This document shows, piece by piece, positions 1 through 8,330 of a DNA stretch of 64,000 bases. The stretch covers positions 62,001 to 126,000 of the forward strand of contig NZ_VMNW02000012.1 in NCBI RefSeq assembly GCF_007713735.2. Direction: 5' to 3'. The translations under genes and the position numbers were made by a program. The stretch's first letter is position 1. Each line of letters begins with the position of its first letter. Source of the DNA: Amycolatopsis acidicola. GTDB taxonomy: Bacteria > Actinomycetota > Actinomycetes > Mycobacteriales > Pseudonocardiaceae. The notes under the pieces were generated by a model. That model ran no database searches, had not been told where the DNA came from, and was given only the letters and a program-made list of their open reading frames with translations.

Positions 1-314
1 CTGCGGATGCGGGTGGCCGCGCGGCCCCAGTGCTGGGCGAGTTCGACCCAGCGCGCGCAGGTGTCGGCGAAGCGCCGGGTCCCGTCGCCGGGAACGGCTT
101 TCAGCGCGGCCACGAGCTGGTCGATCAGCCGGTAGTAGAACTCGCGGTGCACGTCGCGGATGTCTTCGAAATGCCGGTACACCGTCGCGGTCGCCACGCC
201 GCCCGCCTTGGCGAGGTCCGGCAGGCTGAAGGCGAGACCTCGCTCCGCCAGCAGCCTGCCGGCGGTGTCCAGCAGCCTGTCCCGCGTGCGGGCGGTGTCG
301 CGGCGCAAGGCCAT
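1..314 (-). CDS. TetR family transcriptional regulator (3' end outside window)
   Basis: The minus-strand frame opens with ATG at 314 and runs off the left edge, giving the first 104 residues. Residues about 8-52 form a TetR-type helix-turn-helix ending in the typical recognition-helix pattern (GVATATVYRHF), followed by the start of the ligand-binding domain. It is divergent from the amino-acid permease at 472. Two identical GAGAA-N4-TTCTC inverted repeats lie between the two genes, so it probably represses the permease operon and itself. The effector is unknown. Family membership is clear from the sequence; the regulatory target is inferred from position. Confidence 0.85.
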   Translation of the reverse strand, partial: MALRRDTARTRDRLLDTAGRLLAERGLAFSLPDLAKAGGVATATVYRHFEDIRDVHREFYYRLIDQLVAALKAVPGDGTRRFADTCARWVELAQHWGRAATRIR

Positions 315-364
315 CCGGTTCCCCCTGTTCGGTTCCGCGCGATCCTATCCGGCGGTGTTAATAC

Positions 365-442
365 GAGAATAACTTCTCATCTGACTGCTTGACCTGAGGC
401 GATGGCTCACCGAGGCTGACGTCGACATGAGAACTTCTTCTC
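365..442. promoter_or_regulatory. Operator pair GAGAA-N4-TTCTC
   Basis: Two perfect inverted repeats with the same arms and four-base spacers lie at 365-378 (spacer TAAC) and 429-442 (spacer CTTC), with centres 64 bp apart. They occupy the intergenic region between the divergent TetR gene and the permease. A possible -35 element (TTGACC, 389-394) lies between them. Duplicated palindromes of this size next to a TetR gene are typical operators. Binding itself is inferred. Confidence 0.6.
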
Positions 443-471
443 GTGTCAGTGTCCTCGGAAAGGACCTCGCC

Positions 472-1863
472 ATGCCCTCTCCGTCCCTCACCACCCGTCG
501 GCGCCGTCGTGTCACCGACGACGTCGCCGCGTCCACGCTTAAGCGGCGCCTCGGCCGCTTCGACCTCACCGCGATGGGCGTCGGCAGCATCGTCGGCGCC
601 GGCATCTTCGTCACCACCGGGGTCGTCGCGGCCACCAAGACCGGGCCGTCGATCGTGCTGTCGTTCCTGCTCGCCGGTGTCGTCTGCGTCCTCGTGGCCT
701 TGTGTTACGGCGAACTCGCCGCGATGGTCCCGGCTTCGGGAAGCGCTTACACCTATACCTACGCGACCCTGGGGGAGACACCCGCGTTCCTGGTCGGCTG
801 GAACGTGCTCCTCGAACTCGTCGTCGCGGGCTCGGCGGTCGCGATCGGCTGGTCCGGGATGTTCAACGCCTCGCTGGAATCCCTGTTCGGCGTGAGCTTG
901 CCGCATGCCCTGACCGCGTCACCTTCCTCCGGCGGCGTGGTCAACCTCCCGGCCATGCTGATCATCGCGGTCGTCGTCGCCATCCTCGCCGCCGAGGTCC
1001 GGCTGACCGCGCGGGTCACGAAGGTCCTCGTGACGGTGACGGTCGCCGTGCTGGTGGTGATCGTCGCGATCGGCGCGCCGCACGTGCAGGCGGCCAACTG
1101 GGCGGACTTCGCGCCGTTCGGCGCGGGCGGGGTCGTCGGCGGGGCGGCGATGGCTTTCTTCGCCTACTTGGGTTTCGACGTGGTCGCGACTTCCGCGGAG
1201 GAGGCGAAGAACCCGCGCCGCGACCTGCCCTTCGCGATCATCGCCTCGGTGATCATCGCGACCGTGCTGTACATCGCGGTGAGCGCCGTGCTCACCGGAG
1301 TCGCGCCGTACCAGTCGCTGAACAACGAAGCACCGGTGGCGACCGCGTTCAAGGCCCTGCACCTGGGCTGGACGGGCGGGCTGATCCTCGCCGCGTCGGT
1401 CGTCGCGCTGACGAAGGGGCTGCTGATCGTCCTGTATGGACAGTCGAGGCTGGTGTTCGCGATGTGCCGGGACAGGTTGCTGCCGCCCGCGCTCGCGAAG
1501 ACGAATCGCAACGGCATGCCGCTGCGCGCGACGCTCGTCCTCGGCCTGGTCGGGATGGTGTTCGCCGGGTTCGTGCCGATCGACATCGTCGCGGAACTGG
1601 TCAACGTCGGCGCGTTGTTCGCGTTCGCCGTGGTGGCGGCCGGGGTTCTCGTGCTGCGCCGCACCGAGCCGGAGCGTGACCGTCCATTCCGGACACCGTG
1701 GGTGCCGGTGGTGCCCGTGCTCGCCCTCGTGGGCTGCATCGTGCTCGCGACCACGCTGGCGCCGTTGACCTGGCTGCGATTCGGGGTGTGGCTGATCGCC
1801 GGAATCGTTTTGTACCTGGGCTACGGCCGCCGCCATTCCGTACTGGCCGAGGAGGCCCGATGA
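472..1863 (+). CDS. APC-superfamily amino-acid permease
   Basis: This is a 463-residue membrane protein with about twelve hydrophobic segments. The N-terminal signature (GVGSIVGAGIFVTTG) is that of APC-superfamily permeases, and the layout resembles the cationic amino-acid transporter subgroup. ATG 472 is preferred over an in-frame ATG at 427 because GGAAAGGA precedes it at good spacing and because 427 falls inside an operator-like palindrome. It overlaps the next gene by four bases, so transport is coupled to a hydroxy-acid oxidase and a RidA-like protein. The likely role is import of an amino or organic acid; the substrate cannot be read from the sequence. Confidence 0.85.
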   Translation: MPSPSLTTRRRRRVTDDVAASTLKRRLGRFDLTAMGVGSIVGAGIFVTTGVVAATKTGPSIVLSFLLAGVVCVLVALCYGELAAMVPASGSAYTYTYATLGETPAFLVGWNVLLELVVAGSAVAIGWSGMFNASLESLFGVSLPHALTASPSSGGVVNLPAMLIIAVVVAILAAEVRLTARVTKVLVTVTVAVLVVIVAIGAPHVQAANWADFAPFGAGGVVGGAAMAFFAYLGFDVVATSAEEAKNPRRDLPFAIIASVIIATVLYIAVSAVLTGVAPYQSLNNEAPVATAFKALHLGWTGGLILAASVVALTKGLLIVLYGQSRLVFAMCRDRLLPPALAKTNRNGMPLRATLVLGLVGMVFAGFVPIDIVAELVNVGALFAFAVVAAGVLVLRRTEPERDRPFRTPWVPVVPVLALVGCIVLATTLAPLTWLRFGVWLIAGIVLYLGYGRRHSVLAEEAR

Positions 1864-2939
1864 TCGACTCGCTGTACCCGCGCGAGGTGGATTTCGCCGC
1901 GCTGGACGAGATCCGGAAGGCAGCGCTGAACGGGCTGCCGGACGACCTGGCGGACTTCCTCGAAGGCGGTGCCGGGACCGAGACCACCTTGCGCGCCAAC
2001 CGTTCCGCGTTCGAACGTCGCGTCATCCGGCCGCGGCCGATGAGCGGGGTGAGCGCTCCGCGGACGGACACCACGTTCCTCGGGATCCCGTTGTCGCTGC
2101 CGGTGCTGACCGCGCCGTTCGGCGGGGATGGGTTGTTCCACAAGGACGGGCACCTCGCGGTGGCACGGGCCAACGAGGCCTTCGGGACGGTTTCGATCGT
2201 GCCCGAGGCGGGGACCTACTCGTTCGAGCAGGTGGCCGAGGCCGCGCCGAAAGCGGCGCGGATCGCGCAGCTGCATCCGTTCGAGCATTTCGAGCAGGGG
2301 GCGCGGCGAATCCGCGAGGCCGGGTACGCGGCGCTGTGCGTGACGGTGGACTGCCCGACGGCCGGATTCCGCGTGCGCAACAGGGTAAACCGGTTCGACC
2401 CGGACATGTCCCGCTTCGCCGGGAACACGGCGGGCGAGGACACCCCGGATGTGGCGGAGATGTTCAGCCGGCTGGTGGCGCATGGCGCGCCCGCTTGGGA
2501 CTGGACGCGGCTCGCGGAGGCCACCGCGGAGTGTGGCCTGCCGTGGATCGCGAAGGGCGTGCTGACGGCGGAAACAGCGGAGCGCGCGATCGAGGCCGGA
2601 GCGTCGGCCGTCGTGGTGTCGAATCATGGTGGCAGGCAACTGGATCCGGCGCCCGCGAGCCTGGATGCGTTGCCGGAGGTGGCCGCGGCGGTTGCCGGGC
2701 GGGTGCCGATCGCGTTGGACAGCGGCGTGCGCACCGGCGCGGACGTGTTCCTCGCGCTCGCGCTCGGTGCGGACGTCGTGGTGCTCGGGCGGCTCGCGAT
2801 CTACGGCCTGGCCGTGGACGGGGAGGCCGGGGTGCGGCGGACGTTGGAGCTGCTGGCGGAGGAGTTGCGCACGCTGATGATCCTCGCCGGGGTGGGGTCT
2901 CTGGCGGACTTCCGGGCGTCGCTGGTGGGGGCGCGGTGA
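1860..2939 (+). CDS. FMN-dependent alpha-hydroxy-acid oxidase/dehydrogenase
   Basis: A 359-residue TIM-barrel flavoprotein of the glycolate oxidase / lactate oxidase family, which oxidises 2-hydroxy acids to 2-oxo acids. The active-site segment SNHGGRQLD, with the catalytic His and substrate-binding Arg, is near residue 256. The FMN-phosphate region ALDSGVRTGADV follows. The start is ATG 1860, which overlaps the permease stop and has GAGGAG just upstream; a longer upstream reading frame is not needed. The FMN-binding barrel is complete. Whether it acts on lactate, glycolate, mandelate or another hydroxy acid is undetermined. Confidence 0.88.
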   Translation: MIDSLYPREVDFAALDEIRKAALNGLPDDLADFLEGGAGTETTLRANRSAFERRVIRPRPMSGVSAPRTDTTFLGIPLSLPVLTAPFGGDGLFHKDGHLAVARANEAFGTVSIVPEAGTYSFEQVAEAAPKAARIAQLHPFEHFEQGARRIREAGYAALCVTVDCPTAGFRVRNRVNRFDPDMSRFAGNTAGEDTPDVAEMFSRLVAHGAPAWDWTRLAEATAECGLPWIAKGVLTAETAERAIEAGASAVVVSNHGGRQLDPAPASLDALPEVAAAVAGRVPIALDSGVRTGADVFLALALGADVVVLGRLAIYGLAVDGEAGVRRTLELLAEELRTLMILAGVGSLADFRASLVGAR

Positions 2940-3274
2940 GGTTCGCGTCCTTCGGCGCCGGTGCCGGGATCGTGGCGACGGCGGGGATCGCCGCCCTCGA
3001 TCCCGGCACCCTGCGGCCGCTTTCGACGGATTTCGACACGCAGGCGCGGTGGGTGCTGACCCGCCTCGACGAGGTGCTCGCCGAGGCGGGGTCGGGGCGT
3101 GCGGGCATCCTGCACGTCGAGTGCTTCCTCGCCGGGCGGGAGTTCTTCGGGCGGTGGAATTCCTGGTACGCAGGGCATTTCGGCCCCGACGCGCCCGCGC
3201 GCACGACGTTGGTGTGCGAGTTGCCGGTGGCGGGTTTGTTGATCGAGGTGCAGGCATTGGCGGTGGTTGGTTGA
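2936..3274 (+). CDS. RidA/YjgF-YER057c-UK114 family protein
   Basis: A 112-residue protein starting at GTG 2936, overlapping the oxidase stop. The C-terminal half carries the Rid-family pattern: WNSWYAGHFG, then PART with the conserved Arg, and a final LIEVQALAVVG strand. Rid proteins hydrolyse reactive enamine/imine intermediates formed by amino-acid enzymes. That fits a neighbouring amino-acid permease and a flavin oxidase. It is translationally coupled and probably the last gene of the three-gene operon. The catalytic function is inferred from the family. Confidence 0.75.
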   Translation: MRFASFGAGAGIVATAGIAALDPGTLRPLSTDFDTQARWVLTRLDEVLAEAGSGRAGILHVECFLAGREFFGRWNSWYAGHFGPDAPARTTLVCELPVAGLLIEVQALAVVG

Positions 3275-3275
3275 G

Positions 3276-3560
3276 TCAGGATCGCCGGGGGAGGGCGGCC
3301 ACCGTGGGGTGATCCGTGGTGGCGTCCCCGGCGAAGAACTCCGCGTTCACCTTGCGGTAGGCCGCTTGTGCCGCGGGGAGTTCCTCGTCGAAGAAGATCG
3401 CGGATTGGGGGCACACCGCTTCGCAGGCACCGCAGTCGATGCAGTCGTCCGGGTTGATGTAGAGCATCCGCTCACCCTGCCGGATACAGTCGACCGGGCA
3501 CTGCGTGAGGCAGCTGCGGTCCATGATGTCCAGGCAGGCATCGGTGATCACGTAAGCCAT
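3276..3560 (-). CDS. Seven-iron (3Fe-4S/4Fe-4S) type ferredoxin
   Basis: A 94-residue ferredoxin. Cysteines 9, 17, 21, 25, 40, 43, 46 and 50 match the FdxA-type arrangement. Cys9/17/50 would hold a 3Fe-4S cluster and Cys21/40/43/46 a 4Fe-4S cluster; the residue matching Cys11 of Azotobacter FdI is absent. It is the last gene of the minus-strand operon and starts just after the ferredoxin reductase stop. It probably passes electrons from that reductase to the Rieske oxygenase encoded upstream. The electron partner is inferred from the operon. Confidence 0.9.
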   Translation of the reverse strand: MAYVITDACLDIMDRSCLTQCPVDCIRQGERMLYINPDDCIDCGACEAVCPQSAIFFDEELPAAQAAYRKVNAEFFAGDATTDHPTVAALPRRS

Positions 3561-3561
3561 C

Positions 3562-4776
3562 TCAGGCCACCTCCAGGTTCTCGCTGGGCGCGCCGAGGTC
3601 CAGCAGCCGCGCCAGGTCGGTGATTTTCGTGCGCTCGCGGCCGTTCGCCCGGCCCAGCGCGACCTCGGCCTCGTCGATCCGCGTCCACCCCGGCCACGGC
3701 ACCCAGCGGCAACCGCGTGCGGCGAGCAGCGGCTCGATGTCGAAAACGGGGCCGTCCGTGAGGTCGCCGAGCACTTCCGCGACGGTCTCCGCCGCGCACG
3801 CCTTGTTCGTGCCGATCACGCCACTCGGCCCCCGTTTCGCCCAGCCCGTCACGAAAAGCCCAGGCGCGACCCTGCCGCGCGTGTTGGGGATCAGGCCTCG
3901 CGAGTCGTCGAAAGGCACTCCGTCGAGCCGTTCGCCGGTGTAGCCGATGGCACTGACCACCAACCCTGCCGGGATCGTCCGGTCCGGCAGCGCCACCCCG
4001 TTGTCCCGCACCGCGATCGGCGCCTGGTGGAAGCCGAAGGTGAGCGTGACCCCACCACCGGACCGCGGCCTTTCCGCCCACTCCCGGAAGATCCCGGCCG
4101 AGCGCGCCTCCCCGTCCGCCTCGGGATCGAGCCCCTCGACCACGAGATCCACACCGGGGAGCTTGCCGACTTCGAGCAGCTCGACCGGGGAGAACTTCGC
4201 GTCGGCAACACCCCGCCGCACCATCACCCGCACATCGCGCGGCGTGAGCGCGGCGAGCACGTCCGGCGGAACGTCCGTATGCGACAGTCCTTTGTGGCCT
4301 TTGACCAGAACGCGGGCGACATCGAGAGCGACGTTCCCCGCCCCGATCACCACCACCGGACCGCGGAGCAGCCCACTCAGGTCCCGGGCGCCGGGAAAGC
4401 CGTTGTACCAGCGGACAACCTCGGCGGCGGGGACATGCGAGGGCAGATCTTCCCCCGGGATACCGAGCCTGCGCGCGTGCGGGGCACCGGTCGCCAGCAC
4501 GACGGCCTGGTACTCGCGCCTCAGTTCGGGCAGCCGCACGTCACGGCCGAGTTCCACGTTGCCCCGGAACGTGACGCGCGGGTCGGTGAGTGTCCTGGCC
4601 AGCGCCCGGGTCACGCTCTTGATCTTCAGATGATCCGGCGCGACGCCGTACCTGACGAGCCCGTACGGCGTCGGGCCACGGTCGAACACGTCGACCCGGA
4701 CGTCCGGGCGCCGCAGCAGTTCGGCGGTGGCGAAGACACCGGACGGGCCGGCGCCGACGACGGCGACATGGGGCAT
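3562..4776 (-). CDS. FAD-dependent ferredoxin-NADP(+) reductase, FprA/adrenodoxin-reductase type
   Basis: A 404-residue flavoprotein. It has an N-terminal FAD-binding GAGPSG motif at residues 7-12 and an NADP-binding GAGNVALDVAR motif near residue 150, the order seen in FprA and adrenodoxin reductase. ATG 4776 is chosen over an upstream in-frame Met because AGGAG precedes it at good spacing. It lies between the small protein of the Rieske operon and the ferredoxin. The probable role is to move electrons from NAD(P)H to the ferredoxin and on to the ring-hydroxylating oxygenase, completing a three-component system. Confidence 0.88.
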   Translation of the reverse strand: MPHVAVVGAGPSGVFATAELLRRPDVRVDVFDRGPTPYGLVRYGVAPDHLKIKSVTRALARTLTDPRVTFRGNVELGRDVRLPELRREYQAVVLATGAPHARRLGIPGEDLPSHVPAAEVVRWYNGFPGARDLSGLLRGPVVVIGAGNVALDVARVLVKGHKGLSHTDVPPDVLAALTPRDVRVMVRRGVADAKFSPVELLEVGKLPGVDLVVEGLDPEADGEARSAGIFREWAERPRSGGGVTLTFGFHQAPIAVRDNGVALPDRTIPAGLVVSAIGYTGERLDGVPFDDSRGLIPNTRGRVAPGLFVTGWAKRGPSGVIGTNKACAAETVAEVLGDLTDGPVFDIEPLLAARGCRWVPWPGWTRIDEAEVALGRANGRERTKITDLARLLDLGAPSENLEVA

Positions 4777-4798
4777 CGGAGGCTCCTTTTTCGGGGGA

Positions 4799-5023
4799 TC
4801 AGGCACCGGGTTCGGCGGACCAGCGGTGCAGCGACGGATCGAGCAGCTGCTTGAGCGCCGTGTCCGGGGCCCAGGCGAGCGATTCCAGCAGCAGCGCGTC
4901 GAAGTACGCGCGCCGCCCGGTCAGATTGTCCACAATGCACAGACGGGGATCGTTGCCCGCGCGATCGACCGACACGGTCACCGAGGCGAACTCGTTCTCC
5001 ACCCGCCATTCCGCGGCGCCCAT
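4799..5023 (-). CDS. Small protein of unknown function in the Rieske oxygenase operon
   Basis: A 74-residue protein with no recognised domain, signal peptide or membrane segment. Its ATG lies immediately after the beta-subunit stop, so it is translated with the oxygenase. It contains hydrophobic beta-strand-like stretches (ASVTVSVDRAG, LCIVDNLTG) and a tryptophan-containing tail. Codon use matches its neighbours and the operon order is tight, so it is very likely real. An accessory or assembly role for the oxygenase is possible but unproven. Confidence 0.7.
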   Translation of the reverse strand: MGAAEWRVENEFASVTVSVDRAGNDPRLCIVDNLTGRRAYFDALLLESLAWAPDTALKQLLDPSLHRWSAEPGA

Positions 5024-5024
5024 G

Positions 5025-5501
5025 TCAGATCAGGAACGACATCGTCGGCAGCGGCTGGTCCCGGTTGACGAGCAGGACCACCTTGCGGGACATGCGGATC
5101 TTCCCGCCGTCGCGGACCAGGCTGTGCCGGACGGTACCCGCCCACGTGGTCAGGCCACGGATCCGCGACTCGACCGCCAGGAACGTGGCCCGCGTGCGCA
5201 CGCCGTTCTCCTCCGTGGCCTCGATTTCCACGTTGCTCACCAGATGCGCGACCGTGCTGAGCGGGTCCTGCGAATGCCGTTTCCCGGTTTTCAGCTGCGC
5301 GACCCGCAGGCCGATCCTCGACCGGTTGTCGTAGATGACCGAGATCTGGCTCTCCGGGTCGGCGACCGAACCGGGGCCGGCGGGCACCCAGTACAGCGCT
5401 TCGTCGGCCCACAACTCCTCCCACTCGTCGTAACGGTGTTCGTCGGCCAACCGTGCTTCGGCGTAGAGGAAAGCCTCCGCCTCGTCACGCGTGATGGTCA
5501 T
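5025..5501 (-). CDS. Ring-hydroxylating dioxygenase, small (beta) subunit
   Basis: A 158-residue protein of the beta-subunit family, which has an NTF2-like cone fold. It shows the usual N-terminal LYAEARLADEHRYDEWEELW helix region and a C-terminal strand pattern around RMSRKVVLLVNR. The ATG at 5501 overlaps the alpha-subunit stop by four bases, which supports coupled synthesis of an alpha-beta oxygenase. Beta subunits are structural and may influence substrate choice. Length is normal for the family. Confidence 0.88.
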   Translation of the reverse strand: MTITRDEAEAFLYAEARLADEHRYDEWEELWADEALYWVPAGPGSVADPESQISVIYDNRSRIGLRVAQLKTGKRHSQDPLSTVAHLVSNVEIEATEENGVRTRATFLAVESRIRGLTTWAGTVRHSLVRDGGKIRMSRKVVLLVNRDQPLPTMSFLI

Positions 5502-6775
5502 TCGTTCGCTCCATCGGTGAGAATTTCCTTGAGGTGCCGCCAGATCCCGCGCTGGGGAGTCTCGTCGGTGGCCGCGCCCGCGAGATGCCCTTCGTCGTCG
5601 ATCCGCTCGCGGTGCAGGCCGCGCCGCAGCACCAGCCATTCCGGCTCGCGCGCGCCGACCCCACGCTGGTTGCGCTCGTACATCTCGGAATCGTCGGCCA
5701 GCAGGAAACCCGCCGGGCCGACCGAACCGCTGACCTGGTGCAGCAACCGCCGGTTGAGGTCGGGCGCGCCCTTGAACCGCAGCGGGGTCACATGCTGGAC
5801 GGTCCGGTCCACCGCGAGCGGCTGGAGGACGAAGAGCTGGATCTCCGCGATGAACAGGTTCGGGAAGATCATCACGTGCGGCGCGCCGTCGACCAGGATC
5901 TCGCGCGCGCCCGTGTCCCCATAGGACTCCCGCATCGCGCGGGCGTAGTCCGGCAGCCGGTCTTCGCTGGTGCCGAACCAGCCCAGCGGCACGTCGAGTG
6001 ACCGGAACTGCGGGCGCAGATCGTGTTCGGTGTGGCCGCGGCCGAGATCGCGGGCGGTGGCGGCGGACTTCTCGCTGTAGACCTCGGCCACGTGACTCTG
6101 CCCGACCTCGAAGATCGAGGCGTGCACGAACTGCGGGTGGTAGCCGTCCGTTTCGTTCTCCACCAGCATCTTCCAGTTGGCCCGCACCTCGTGCCGCAGC
6201 CAGCCGCCGGTCAGCTCGACCTCGCCCTCGGGGGAGAGCCGCGCGAGGCGGTCGAGGACATCGGTGGCGGCGCCGAGGTGTTCGCGCAGACTCGGCCCCT
6301 CGGCGGCGAAACTGCCGAAGACGAAGCCGCGATAGGACTCCACTCGCGCGACCCGGCCGAGCCCGAGCTCCGCCTTGGCGGCGGCGCCGTCGTAGCCCTG
6401 GCGGAACGGATATCCCAGCAGCGCGCCGTCGGTGCCGAAGGTCCAGCCGTGGTACTGGCAGCGCAGCGCCCGCGAGTTCCCGCGCGCCGCTTCGCAGAGC
6501 TGGTTGGCGCGGTGGCTGCACCGGTTCAGCAGCAGGTGCACCGTGCCGTGCCGGTCGCGGGACATGATCACCGACTGCGGCCCGATGCTCTTCACCGTGT
6601 AGTCGTTCGGTTGCGGGATCTCGCTTTCGTGCCCGACGTAGACCCAGCCCCGGTAGAAGATCCGCTCCAGCTCGTCGGCGAAGACCCGCGGGTCGGTGTA
6701 CAGCGAGCCGTGCACGCGGTCGTGCTCGATGAGCCTCGCGTAGTCGGGCCGGTCGGGAAGTGTGCTTGCGGCCAT
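5498..6775 (-). CDS. Rieske ring-hydroxylating dioxygenase, large (alpha) subunit
   Basis: A 425-residue catalytic subunit. The Rieske 2Fe-2S ligands are Cys86-x-His88 and Cys106-x2-His109 (CQYHGW). The mononuclear iron site has His213 and His218 in DGYHPQFVH, with the bridging Asp210, and a late acidic segment (DDSEMYERNQRG) that supplies the third ligand. With the beta subunit, reductase and ferredoxin it forms a three-component oxygenase that would dihydroxylate an aromatic or cyclic substrate. The benzoate/anthranilate-like class is the closest by eye; the substrate is unknown. It heads the minus-strand operon and is divergent from a CoA-ligase operon. Confidence 0.9.
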   Translation of the reverse strand: MAASTLPDRPDYARLIEHDRVHGSLYTDPRVFADELERIFYRGWVYVGHESEIPQPNDYTVKSIGPQSVIMSRDRHGTVHLLLNRCSHRANQLCEAARGNSRALRCQYHGWTFGTDGALLGYPFRQGYDGAAAKAELGLGRVARVESYRGFVFGSFAAEGPSLREHLGAATDVLDRLARLSPEGEVELTGGWLRHEVRANWKMLVENETDGYHPQFVHASIFEVGQSHVAEVYSEKSAATARDLGRGHTEHDLRPQFRSLDVPLGWFGTSEDRLPDYARAMRESYGDTGAREILVDGAPHVMIFPNLFIAEIQLFVLQPLAVDRTVQHVTPLRFKGAPDLNRRLLHQVSGSVGPAGFLLADDSEMYERNQRGVGAREPEWLVLRRGLHRERIDDEGHLAGAATDETPQRGIWRHLKEILTDGANE

Positions 6776-6818
6776 CCTCGGCGCTCCTTTTCGGCTGAGT
6801 GTCCCCGTCTCGCAGATT

Positions 6819-6832
6819 ACCGAATGATCGGT
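6819..6832. promoter_or_regulatory. Operator-like inverted repeat ACCGA-N4-TCGGT (site 1)
   Basis: A perfect 5-bp inverted repeat with spacer ATGA, 44 bp upstream of the Rieske alpha start. It recurs almost unchanged at 6910-6923 in the same divergent region. It also recurs as its reverse complement, with 12 of 14 bases matching, at 13986-13999 upstream of the TetR gene at 14072. The shared motif suggests control by that TetR protein. Confidence 0.65.
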
Positions 6833-6909
6833 CGATTACAAGACCGGAACCGCGAGTGATGCTCACCCCGACAAACAGGTGTTGACCACAACGACGTCGC
6901 GCCCTAATA

Positions 6910-6923
6910 TCCGAACGATCGGT
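6910..6923. promoter_or_regulatory. Operator-like inverted repeat TCCGA-N4-TCGGT (site 2)
   Basis: A near-perfect repeat of site 1, centred 91 bp from it and 34 bp upstream of the CoA-ligase GTG start. Both copies are followed on the right by a similar YGATT tail. Its position fits repression of the plus-strand operon. Confidence 0.65.
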
Positions 6924-6956
6924 TGATTTTCCGGAAACGAGGCAAAGGGGCCCGGC

Positions 6957-8330
6957 GTGACCACCACCTACTGGTCTCCAGAGATCGAAACCGCCGCGCC
7001 GGCGGCGATCGCCCGCCTGCAGGACGAAGCCCTGCGCGAGACCGTCGCCGCCTGCCTGCGCGTGCCGTACTACCGCGACGCGCTGGCCGCCGCCGGGATC
7101 GGCCCCGGCGCGATCAGGACCACCGGTGACCTGGCCGAGGTGCCCTTCTTCGACAAGGCGCGGCTGCGAGAACTGCAGCCTTGGGGCGTGCAGGCCGTGC
7201 CCACCGCCGAGATCGTGCGCCTCAACGCGACCACCGGCACCACCGGCCTGCCGTGCAACATCGGCTTCACCCGCGACGACCTCGCCGCGATCGGCGAACT
7301 CGGCGCCCGCAACCTCACGGCCATGGGCGTGACGCGCGACGACGTGGCGTGGCAGTGCTACGGCTACGGCCTGTGGATCGGCGGCAGCTCGCTGGACCGG
7401 GCTCTCGAACAGATCGGCACCACCACGTTCCCGGCCGGTCCCGGGCGCACGTCGCTGGCCGTCGAACGCCTGCGTGACCTCGGCGTCACGGTGATCTCCT
7501 GCACCCCGACTTTCGCGCTGCTCCTGGTGGAACGCGCGCGACAGGCCGGGATCGACCCGGCGGCCGACTGGGTGCTGCGGGCAGGGATCTTCGGCGGGGA
7601 AACGATGAGCTCGGCCGCCGTGGCCCGGCTGCGCGCCTCACTGCCGCCGGGTTTCCGGCCGCACAACACCTACGGCTCCACCGAACTCGGCGGCCCGTTC
7701 GTCGCCGGCACCTGCGAGCACGCCGCGGACCAGGGAACCTTCCACGTCTGGGCCGATCACCACTTCATCGAGATCGTCGATCCGGACAGCGGCGAGCGGA
7801 TCACCGAGCCCGGCGTCACCGGCGAGCTCGTCGTGACCACCTTGCGCCGTCAGGGATCCCCGATGCTGCGGTGGCGCACGCGAGACCTCACCGCCTGGGC
7901 GCCCGACGCCTACGACTGCCCGTGCGGAAGGCGCGGGCATCCCAAGATCGCCTGGATTTCCGGGCGTAGCGACGACATGGTGAAGGTGCGCGGCACGATG
8001 GTCCTGCCGTCCCAGATCGAGGACGTCGTCGGCGCGACCCCCGGCACCGGGGCGGCGTGGCAGTTGGTGCTGGACAAGGATCCTGACGGGCTGCGCGCCA
8101 CCGAAGGCACGGTCGTGGTCGAGGTCGCCGAGGCTGTACGCGAGAGCGCGGTCGCCGAGCTGAGGCGCCGGTTGCACGACAGGCTGGGCATCCACCTGCC
8201 GGTCGCGGCCGTCGCGGAGCAGGAATTACCGCGCTACGAAGGAAAAGCCCGTCGTGTCCTCAGCACGGCCGAGTTCGCCGACGCCGCCCCGCTCGCGGCC
8301 GCGCGCCTCGTTCCGGGCGTGCCGGCATGA
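6957..8330 (+). CDS. Phenylacetate-CoA ligase (PaaK)-like AMP-forming acyl-CoA ligase
   Basis: A 457-residue ANL-family enzyme that would activate a carboxylic acid to its CoA thioester using ATP. Its P-loop, near residue 88, reads NATTGTTGLP. The downstream layout (YGSTELGG, then RTRDL and a C-terminal DMVKVRGTMVLPSQ segment) matches PaaK rather than long-chain ligases. It starts at GTG 6957 with an AAAGGGG ribosome site. It is the first gene of a seven-gene operon for CoA-thioester degradation, divergent from the Rieske oxygenase. The substrate may be the acid produced or used by that oxygenase; this is an inference. Confidence 0.82.
   Translation: MTTTYWSPEIETAAPAAIARLQDEALRETVAACLRVPYYRDALAAAGIGPGAIRTTGDLAEVPFFDKARLRELQPWGVQAVPTAEIVRLNATTGTTGLPCNIGFTRDDLAAIGELGARNLTAMGVTRDDVAWQCYGYGLWIGGSSLDRALEQIGTTTFPAGPGRTSLAVERLRDLGVTVISCTPTFALLLVERARQAGIDPAADWVLRAGIFGGETMSSAAVARLRASLPPGFRPHNTYGSTELGGPFVAGTCEHAADQGTFHVWADHHFIEIVDPDSGERITEPGVTGELVVTTLRRQGSPMLRWRTRDLTAWAPDAYDCPCGRRGHPKIAWISGRSDDMVKVRGTMVLPSQIEDVVGATPGTGAAWQLVLDKDPDGLRATEGTVVVEVAEAVRESAVAELRRRLHDRLGIHLPVAAVAEQELPRYEGKARRVLSTAEFADAAPLAAARLVPGVPA

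Noticed and set aside
427..471. ATG 427 as the permease start.
   Set aside because: It lies in an operator-like palindrome and has no ribosome site, whereas ATG 472 has GGAAAGGA upstream.
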